Below, piece by piece: positions 1 to 4,497 of a stretch of DNA of 5,437 nt (the first letter of the stretch is position 1; each line of letters starts with the position of its first letter). The stretch lies in NCBI GenBank assembly GCA_024275815.1, contig JAJRYI010000308.1, positions 1 through 5,437 of the forward strand, in the 5' to 3' direction. The position numbers and the translations under genes are program-made. The notes beneath the pieces are model-generated. The model had not been told where the DNA came from. It saw nothing but the letters and a program-made list of their open reading frames with translations, and did no database searches. This DNA is from Actinomycetes bacterium (GTDB lineage Bacteria > Actinomycetota > Acidimicrobiia > Spongiisociales > UBA5794).

Positions 1-258
1 GGGACGTCGTGCGAGGGAGGGGAACCACGCAACGAGATCGCTGGATGACCCGTGTTCGAGCCGGCCGCCGATGTTCGGCCAGCACCGGAGTCGCAACACG
101 GAGGGGTCGACGGCGATCGGGACGGGATCGCATCGGACGTGCGGGACCTCGATGATCGTACGGCCGTCTGCCAGTTGGCTCCAGACGTCGGGATCGAGCA
201 GGCGCGACACGGCCAGGGTCACCTTGTCCGGGATCGACGCGAGGAGCGCGGCCGTCAC
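1..258 (-). CDS. Unidentified protein, N-terminal 86 residues (3' end off the left edge)
   Basis: An open frame runs from a GTG codon at 258-256 to the window edge with no stop (86 codons). The GTG overlaps the TGA stop of gcvT by four bases (GTGA), and no Shine-Dalgarno is visible before it, so translation is probably coupled to gcvT. The codons have the high third-position GC of the neighbours, which supports a real gene. The visible product starts MTAALLASIPDKVTLAVSRL and contains ADGRTIIEVPHVRCDPVPI. It shows no signal peptide, membrane helix or motif I recognise, and two cysteines are present at residues 44 and 61. I do not recognise the family. Co-transcription with gcvT is likely, but a role in glycine or folate metabolism would be speculation. 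Confidence 0.6.
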   Translation of the reverse strand, partial: MTAALLASIPDKVTLAVSRLLDPDVWSQLADGRTIIEVPHVRCDPVPIAVDPSVLRLRCWPNIGGRLEHGSSSDLVAWFPSLARRP

Positions 259-1301
259 CTATCGAGGAAGGGAAGATCCACGATGGTGGCGGGAACCTGT
301 TTCCCGCGGATCTCGATGGTCATCGACTCTCCAGGTTGTGGCGGGGGGGACACGTACGCCATGGCGATGCCGTGGCCCAACGTCGGGGAGAAGTTCCCGG
401 ACGTGACGTGTCCCGAGCCGGTCTGTGTCGTGACCGTGTACCCCTCACGTGGAATGGCTCGACCTTCCGTGGTGAAGGCGATCAACTTTCTCGTGAGGTT
501 CCCCCGCTGCGCTTCGAGAGCGGTCTTGCCTACGAAGTCGTGGTCCCAGGCAACAACCCAACCGAGTCCCGCTTCGAGGGGGGACGTGGTCTCGTCGAGT
601 TCGTGTCCCCACAGCGGATACCCCATCTCGAGTCGGAGGGTGTCGCGTGCCCCGAGGGCTGCCGGTGTGGCTCCGGCAGCAACGAACGCGTTCCAGAGCG
701 CTTCGGCTCCTGCGGCGCCGATGTAGATCTCACAGCCTCGCTCCCCTGTGTAGCCGGTGCCTGCTGCAGCGATGGGGTGTTCTCCGAAGACCCCCGTCAT
801 GACACGGAACCGTCCCGGCATGAACCCGATGACCCTGCTGATGAGATCCGGTGCATCAGGACCCTGGATGGCGAGCAGCACCGAGTCTGCCCGGACATCG
901 TCGATGTCGACGGTGTTGGGGGCGAAGGCCACGAATCGCGATGCGATCTCCGCGAAGTTGGTGCCGTTCGGCATGATCCAGTACCGCTCGTCGTCGAACC
1001 GCCAGACGATGATGTCGTCTTCGACGCCTCCATTGGAGTTGAGCGCCATCGTGTACTGGGCTCGTCCGGGTTCGATCCTGGCGATATCGTTGCACAACTG
1101 TTTTCGGAGAAGGTCGGTTGCACCCGTCCCCGTGACCTCGAAGCGGCCGAGATGAGAGACGTCGAACATCCCGACGGAGTCACGCACGGCTGCGTGTTCT
1201 GCCAGGACACTGTCGTACTGGACCGGCATGGTCCAGCCGCCGAAATCGGTGAAGCGCGCTTCTGCGCGTTCATGTACGTGATGGAGTGGGGACGTTGGCA
1301 T
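255..1301 (-). CDS. gcvT: Glycine cleavage system T protein (aminomethyltransferase)
   Basis: A 348-residue cytoplasmic enzyme, close to the usual GcvT length of about 360. In this family it transfers the aminomethyl one-carbon unit from lipoyl-GcvH to tetrahydrofolate, giving 5,10-methylene-THF and ammonia. Visible landmarks in order: the N-terminal DFGGWTMPVQY (19-29), FDVSHLGRFEV (46-56), the acidic pair in GGVEDDIIVW (91-100) that holds the catalytic aspartate of GcvT enzymes, GTGYTGERGCEI (181-192), GARDTLRLEMG (217-227), and the DETTSPLEAGLGW block (236-248). The C-terminal barrel domain follows. The ATG at 1301-1299 is preferred because GGAGG lies five bases upstream and homology begins there. 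The frame stays open to 1493, but that part overlaps the preceding gene and looks unlike GcvT. The motifs favour GcvT over YgfZ or DMSP demethylase. gcvH and gcvP are not in the window. It follows the nuclease-like gene after 44 bases. Confidence 0.96.
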   Translation of the reverse strand: MPTSPLHHVHERAEARFTDFGGWTMPVQYDSVLAEHAAVRDSVGMFDVSHLGRFEVTGTGATDLLRKQLCNDIARIEPGRAQYTMALNSNGGVEDDIIVWRFDDERYWIMPNGTNFAEIASRFVAFAPNTVDIDDVRADSVLLAIQGPDAPDLISRVIGFMPGRFRVMTGVFGEHPIAAAGTGYTGERGCEIYIGAAGAEALWNAFVAAGATPAALGARDTLRLEMGYPLWGHELDETTSPLEAGLGWVVAWDHDFVGKTALEAQRGNLTRKLIAFTTEGRAIPREGYTVTTQTGSGHVTSGNFSPTLGHGIAMAYVSPPPQPGESMTIEIRGKQVPATIVDLPFLDR

Positions 1302-1306
1302 CTCGG

Positions 1307-1311
1307 CCTCC
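1307..1311 (-). promoter_or_regulatory. Shine-Dalgarno of gcvT
   Basis: A perfect GGAGG on the minus strand, five bases before the ATG at 1301. It decides the gcvT start against the longer open frame reaching 1493. Confidence 0.8.
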
Positions 1312-1345
1312 GTATCGTCGTGCGCCGATGAGATGGTAGTTGCCC

Positions 1346-1786
1346 TCAGGAGGCGTCCGCAGCCCCGAGGTCGATGACGTCGGGTGGGCCCGGGATCCGT
1401 CTTGGAGTAACCGTCTCGATCGAAGCATCGGGTTCCTCGAGCCCGTACTTGACGAGGAGATGGAGATAGTCCCGCTGATAGAAGACCTTGCACTTGATCT
1501 CTGGATAGATCTCGCGCAGGCGACGGACCTTCTTGTTCTTCTTCGTGACGAGCTTCTGGCTCATCGTCGTGATCTCGATGTAGACGTCATCGTCGGGGAG
1601 GAAGAAGTCGGGTCGAAAGAAGTTGATGGGTTCGCCGTTCGCATCCCACTCGAGGGCGAACGCTGTCGGCTCGTACTCCCACTCGATGTCGTAGAAGTCC
1701 AACAGCCGCGCGAACTCGCGTTCACTGTTGTGCGCGAACTGAGTCGTCTCGGCCGGTGACGGCCCGAAGAGATCGTCGGTGGTCAG
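1346..1786 (-). CDS. Small PD-(D/E)XK-like protein, probable CTG start
   Basis: The recognisable part of this frame extends upstream of the first standard start codon, a TTG at 1702. With a CTG start at 1786-1784, which overlaps the merR stop as CTGA, the product has 146 residues. The added N-terminus includes AHNSEREFARLLDFYDIEWE (18-37), a helix-plus-strand start common in small nuclease folds, and TTG would cut it away. Core features are YEP (38-40), PD in RPDFFLPDDD (58-67), then YIEITT (69-74) and a lysine-rich stretch at 78-86. This fits the PD-Xn-(D/E)-X-K layout, except that Thr73 stands where the motif lysine is expected; Lys78 or Lys82 might replace it. GGGAG lies ten bases before the CTG. 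I know no named family. A nuclease activity is inferred from motif layout only, and the protein may be a non-catalytic or structural relative. It is coupled to merR and precedes gcvT by 44 bases. Confidence 0.72.
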   Translation of the reverse strand: MTTDDLFGPSPAETTQFAHNSEREFARLLDFYDIEWEYEPTAFALEWDANGEPINFFRPDFFLPDDDVYIEITTMSQKLVTKKNKKVRRLREIYPEIKCKVFYQRDYLHLLVKYGLEEPDASIETVTPRRIPGPPDVIDLGAADAS

Positions 1787-2274
1787 GTTCCAGTCACTCC
1801 CGCTGCTCGTGGGGCGGCGATCCCTTCAGACTGGTTCGGGAACAGTTTGTGAATCTCGCCCCTGACCTCATCGTGTACGGGGCGCACAGCGATCCCGAAC
1901 ACTCCCTGGCCCCGGCGAAGCAGATCGACGACCTGTTCCGGACTGCGGGCCGCGTAGATCGTCGTGCCGTCGCTGAGCAAGGTGATGTCCTGCTCACGCC
2001 AGTCCTCCCCGACCTCGGCTTCGAGTTGTTCGAAAGCCGTGCGGATCTTGTGGAGACTCGTTCCTGCGTCCTTGAGACGTTTGACGACTCGAAGCGTCAC
2101 GATGTCCTGGAAGGTGTAGAGACGCTGTGTCCCCGACCCGGACGCCACCTGCATGGAGGGCCCAAGGAGCCCCGTTCTATCCCAGTAGTCCAGCTGGCGG
2201 TACGTGATACCGACGACTGCGCACACCTGAGGTGAACGGAAGCCGAGTGTCGTGTCGTTGTGAGCGTCGCTCAT
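1783..2274 (-). CDS. MerR-family transcriptional regulator (actinobacterial DUF151-linked type)
   Basis: A 163-residue regulator with an N-terminal winged helix-turn-helix of the MerR family: SPQVCAVVGITYRQLDYWDR (14-33) followed by TGLLGPS (34-40), the wing with RLYTFQDIVTLRVVKRL (51-67), and a helix GTSLHKIRTAFEQL (71-84) that usually leads into the dimerisation coiled coil. The C-terminal half (95-145) has no cysteine cluster or drug-binding signature, so it is not a metal or redox sensor of the classic kind. The layout recalls the MerR protein encoded next to DUF151 in Mycobacterium (Rv1830), which I recall is a growth-related regulator; orthology is inferred. ATG at 2274 has AGGAGA seven bases upstream. 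A sigma70-like promoter lies just before the gene, so merR probably begins a transcription unit with the nuclease-like gene and gcvT. Its targets cannot be read from the sequence. Confidence 0.92.
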   Translation of the reverse strand: MSDAHNDTTLGFRSPQVCAVVGITYRQLDYWDRTGLLGPSMQVASGSGTQRLYTFQDIVTLRVVKRLKDAGTSLHKIRTAFEQLEAEVGEDWREQDITLLSDGTTIYAARSPEQVVDLLRRGQGVFGIAVRPVHDEVRGEIHKLFPNQSEGIAAPRAAGVTGT

Positions 2275-2281
2275 GAATTCG

Positions 2282-2287
2282 TCTCCT
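2282..2287 (-). promoter_or_regulatory. Shine-Dalgarno of merR
   Basis: AGGAGA on the minus strand, seven bases before the merR ATG. It supports the start at 2274. Confidence 0.75.
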
Positions 2288-2300
2288 ATAGCCCAGTAGG

Positions 2301-2314
2301 TTACACGTTCGTAA
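2301..2314. promoter_or_regulatory. Short inverted repeat in the merR leader, possible operator
   Basis: TTAC, six bases, GTAA form a dyad between the predicted transcription start of merR and its Shine-Dalgarno. MerR-family dimers bind dyads and often regulate their own genes, so autoregulation is possible. The arms are only four bases, so chance is a real alternative. It does not resemble the longer HspR (HAIR) element. Confidence 0.2.
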
Positions 2315-2340
2315 TTCCACCCGATGAACTACGCCCATGA

Positions 2341-2369
2341 AAGTTACGAGGGCCATCGGCACATGTCAA
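2341..2369 (-). promoter_or_regulatory. Sigma70-type promoter for merR
   Basis: On the minus strand, a perfect -35 box TTGACA (2369-2364) is followed by a 17-base spacer and TAACTT (2346-2341), which fits the relaxed actinobacterial -10 pattern TANNNT. The start of transcription would fall near 2333-2335, giving an untranslated leader of about 60 bases before the merR ATG at 2274. The promoter lies wholly in the 104-base gap between the channel stop and merR. It therefore marks either a new operon (merR, nuclease-like gene, gcvT, orf) or an internal promoter of a longer one. No terminator hairpin with a U-run separates it from the channel gene, so read-through is possible. Confidence 0.55.
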
Positions 2370-2378
2370 CGACCTGTC

Positions 2379-3386
2379 TCAGCGCGCCCCGATGAGATCG
2401 GCGAGATGGTCGAGTTCCTCGACCGTTCCGATGCTAAAGAGAACGCTGTTCTCGGTGAGCGGACTGTGGGGATCGGGGTTCATCTGGACGGGTTGACCGT
2501 TCCTCGAGATGCCGATCACCATCGCTCCGCCTTCCCTTCTCAGGTTGAGATCGGCAAGTGATCTGCCCACCGCGGGTGAGTCGGGCTCGACGACCAAACG
2601 CTTGATGCGGAACTCGGTTGCTGAGTCGCGGACGACGGTTTCAACGAACTCGACGATGCCGGACTGTCCGGCGAGGGCCGCGATGCGTTGGCCACCAACC
2701 ATCTCAGGGGTGACGACGGCGTCGGCACCGGCAAGGACGAGCTTCTTCTCGTACTCCTTGTCGCTGGCCAGTGCATAGACGTTGATGTCTGTGCACAGCG
2801 CCTTCGCCGACAACGTGATGACAAGGTTGTCGCTCGAGGAAGCAACACACGCCACAACCGAGCGGGCATGATCGATTCTGGCTTCGTTGAGGATCTCATC
2901 GCGCGTGGCGTCGCCGGCGACGACGAGGTACCCCTCGGAGGTGGCTTGTGCGACCGCTTCGGGATCACGTTCGACGATCAAGACCGTGACTCCCCCGCGA
3001 CGCAAGGTGGAGGCGGCACTCGAGCCGACTCTCCCGAAGCCACAGACGATCACATGGTCGGTGACTCGCTTGATGTCTTTGCTCATCTTGTTGCGTCTCC
3101 GATAGTCCGACCCGATGACGATCTCAAAACCGTACTCCATGATCGCGGTGACCGTGTACAGCGCGGCGCCCATGCCAGAGATGAGGACCACGACGAGCCA
3201 TATCTTCGTAGCCCCCTCGATGGCGATCACCGGTTCGCCGAGTCCGAGGGTGGTGATGACGATGATCGTCAGATACACGGCGTTCCCGAAGTCGATCTCC
3301 GTCAGGACGACGAAGCCGGCTGCTCCGACCGTGATCACGGTAACGAGGGCGATGATCCCGGCCCTCAGATTGGTCGGCAGCCTCAC
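2379..3386 (-). CDS. Two-helix K+ channel with RCK (TrkA-N/TrkA-C) domain
   Basis: A 335-residue membrane protein. Order of parts: a short basic N-terminus, TM1 (about 10-28), a pore loop with ITTLGLGEP (44-52), TM2 (about 62-84), a basic linker YRRRNKMSKDIKR (95-107), a Rossmann-type RCK domain starting HVIVCGFGRVG (111-121) with the GxGxxG nucleotide loop, acidic VERD (138-141) and GDATRDEIL (158-166), then a TrkA-C domain (about 255-335). This is the layout of MthK-like ligand-gated K+ channels, which form tetramers in the cytoplasmic membrane. The filter is TLGLG instead of the usual TVGYG or TVGFG, so selectivity may differ. The start is GTG at 3386, overlapping the DUF151 stop by four bases (GTGA), with no clear Shine-Dalgarno, suggesting coupling. 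Its gating ligand (Ca2+, nucleotide or other) cannot be told from sequence. Confidence 0.93.
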   Translation of the reverse strand: MRLPTNLRAGIIALVTVITVGAAGFVVLTEIDFGNAVYLTIIVITTLGLGEPVIAIEGATKIWLVVVLISGMGAALYTVTAIMEYGFEIVIGSDYRRRNKMSKDIKRVTDHVIVCGFGRVGSSAASTLRRGGVTVLIVERDPEAVAQATSEGYLVVAGDATRDEILNEARIDHARSVVACVASSSDNLVITLSAKALCTDINVYALASDKEYEKKLVLAGADAVVTPEMVGGQRIAALAGQSGIVEFVETVVRDSATEFRIKRLVVEPDSPAVGRSLADLNLRREGGAMVIGISRNGQPVQMNPDPHSPLTENSVLFSIGTVEELDHLADLIGAR

Positions 3387-3901
3387 GAATCGTTGCCGGG
3401 TCCGGGTTCGAAGTCGTCCGACTCGAAGTCGCCGGGATCGATGCGGTCGAGGAACTCTCTGAAGCGCTCAATCTCTTCCTCGTCCTCCTGGTCGCGGATG
3501 CGCACGCCGGCCTCGTCGAGGAGTTCGCGGGAGGCGAAGAGAGGCGCATCGGTTCGTACGGCGATCGCTACGGCATCCGATGGCCGGGACGAGATCGTGT
3601 GAACGTCGTCCCCAACCGACAGTCGGAGATCGGCGTAGAAGGTACCACCCCGCAGTTCCGTCACGACGACCTCGTCGACCTTGGCTCCGAGCTCCTCGAT
3701 CAGGGTCGTGAGTAGATCGTGGGTGAGCGGGCGCTCAGGTTGGATGCCGTCGTGAGCCAACGCGATCGCCGTTGCCTCAGGGGTGTTGATCCAGATCGGG
3801 AGATACCGCTCCCCGCCATGTTCACGCAAGAGCAAGATGGGAGTGTTCGTCGGCAGTTCGATCCTGATACCAACGAGATCCATCGGAACCGAGTCTGTCA
3901 T
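3383..3901 (-). CDS. DUF151 / bifunctional nuclease (BFN) family protein
   Basis: A 172-residue soluble protein with the full DUF151 core: LVGIRIE (9-15), LPIWINTPEATAIALA (34-49), RPLTHDLL (57-64), GGTFYADL (85-92) and SSRPSDAVAIAVR (104-116). The last block is the family hallmark. Plant and bacterial members have been linked to DNase/RNase activity, but the cellular role in bacteria is unclear. The C-terminus (136-172) is strongly acidic, rich in Asp and Glu, as in many actinobacterial members. The ATG at 3901 lies 35 bases after the hpt stop; only a weak GGTGA stands upstream, inside a hairpin. The gene ends in a 4-base overlap with the channel gene. In mycobacteria the homologue is directly followed by a merR gene; here the channel is placed between them. 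Confidence 0.94.
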   Translation of the reverse strand: MTDSVPMDLVGIRIELPTNTPILLLREHGGERYLPIWINTPEATAIALAHDGIQPERPLTHDLLTTLIEELGAKVDEVVVTELRGGTFYADLRLSVGDDVHTISSRPSDAVAIAVRTDAPLFASRELLDEAGVRIRDQEDEEEIERFREFLDRIDPGDFESDDFEPGPGNDS

Positions 3902-3910
3902 GAGAACACG

Positions 3911-3930
3911 ATATCACCGCACGGCGATAT
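3911..3930 (-). promoter_or_regulatory. Hairpin between hpt and the DUF151 gene
   Basis: As RNA on the minus strand, AUAUCGCC, loop GUGC, GGUGAUAU form an eight-pair stem with a single G-U pair and a four-base loop. It occupies most of the 35-base gap and its 3' arm carries GGUGA, the only Shine-Dalgarno-like sequence before the DUF151 ATG (3901). It could mask ribosome binding, set an mRNA processing point, or weakly attenuate transcription. No U-run follows, so an intrinsic terminator is unlikely. Confidence 0.4.
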
Positions 3931-3936
3931 TGCGCG

Positions 3937-4497
3937 TCACCCGAACACGATCGCTTCGAACGTCTCGGGATGTTGCGCGAGTTGCTCGATGTCGAGGACC
4001 GCCCAGATCGACTCGAGGTTGCGGTAACGCCCCTCCCAGTCCATCCCGTAACCGAGGAGGTACTCGTCCCCGACCTGGAACCCTCGATACTCCACGGGTA
4101 CGTCGACGATGCGCCGTCGTGCCTTGTCGATGAGGGCGACCGTCCGCAATGAGCGCACACCTCGTGTGAGCATCATCTTGCGCATCGTCGAGAGTGTGAG
4201 CCCGGTGTCGACGATCTCGAGCACGAGGAGCACGTTACGGCCTTCGAGTGGAACCGAGACGTCCATCGCTACAGAGACGCGACCCTCCCTGCCGAACCTC
4301 GTCAAGGACAGGAAATCCGGTGTGAAGGTGAGCGGGAGATGGGCCATGAGATCTTTCGTGAAGATGAGTGAGCCCTTGAGCACCGACACGACGACGACGT
4401 CTTGCGTGTCGACGTCGTTCATGATCTCGTCGGCGAGTTCTGCAACCCTGCGGTCGATCGTGTCCTTGGATATCACTTCGATGAACGAGTCGCTCAT
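3937..4497 (-). CDS. hpt: Hypoxanthine (guanine) phosphoribosyltransferase-like protein, divergent motifs
   Basis: A 186-residue type I phosphoribosyltransferase of the HPRT family, which joins hypoxanthine or guanine to PRPP for purine salvage in the cytoplasm. Visible parts: VVSVLKGSLIF (36-46), the flexible-loop region DFLSLTRFG (61-69), the PRPP motif LLVLEIVDTGLTL (90-102), LIDKARRR (122-129) with the purine-contacting lysine, and DEYLLGYGMDWEGRYRNL (144-161). Two deviations stand out. The usual acidic Glu-Asp pair before I-[IV]-D-T-G is Leu93-Glu94, and the loop Ser-Tyr is Arg67-Phe68. The catalytic Asp97, Lys125 and Asp153 remain. The ATG at 4497 overlaps the carboxypeptidase stop (ATGA) and has GGTGGAG four bases upstream; a longer frame to 4590 is not HPRT-like and would overlap the upstream gene. 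There is no tilS or ftsH beside it, the common actinobacterial context, so a paralogue is possible. Confidence 0.88.
   Translation of the reverse strand: MSDSFIEVISKDTIDRRVAELADEIMNDVDTQDVVVVSVLKGSLIFTKDLMAHLPLTFTPDFLSLTRFGREGRVSVAMDVSVPLEGRNVLLVLEIVDTGLTLSTMRKMMLTRGVRSLRTVALIDKARRRIVDVPVEYRGFQVGDEYLLGYGMDWEGRYRNLESIWAVLDIEQLAQHPETFEAIVFG

Noticed and set aside
336..1331. 331-codon open frame on the plus strand opposite gcvT
   Set aside because: An antisense shadow of a GC-rich gene; the product shows no domain and the minus frame encodes a clear GcvT.
1302..1493. 64-codon upstream extension of the gcvT frame to an alternative start at 1493
   Set aside because: It overlaps the nuclease-like gene, has no GcvT similarity, and the ATG at 1301 has a perfect GGAGG five bases upstream.
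2177..2362. 61-codon minus-strand frame across the merR leader
   Set aside because: Its ATG codons lie upstream of or at the predicted transcription start, it overlaps merR out of frame, and it has no Shine-Dalgarno.
2275..2378. Intrinsic terminator after the channel gene
   Set aside because: No GC-rich stem followed by a U-run is visible in the gap; only weak four-base dyads.
2688..3602. 304-codon open frame on the plus strand opposite the channel and DUF151 genes
   Set aside because: It spans two well-supported minus-strand genes and encodes low-complexity Arg/Asp/Ser-rich sequence; a codon-bias shadow.
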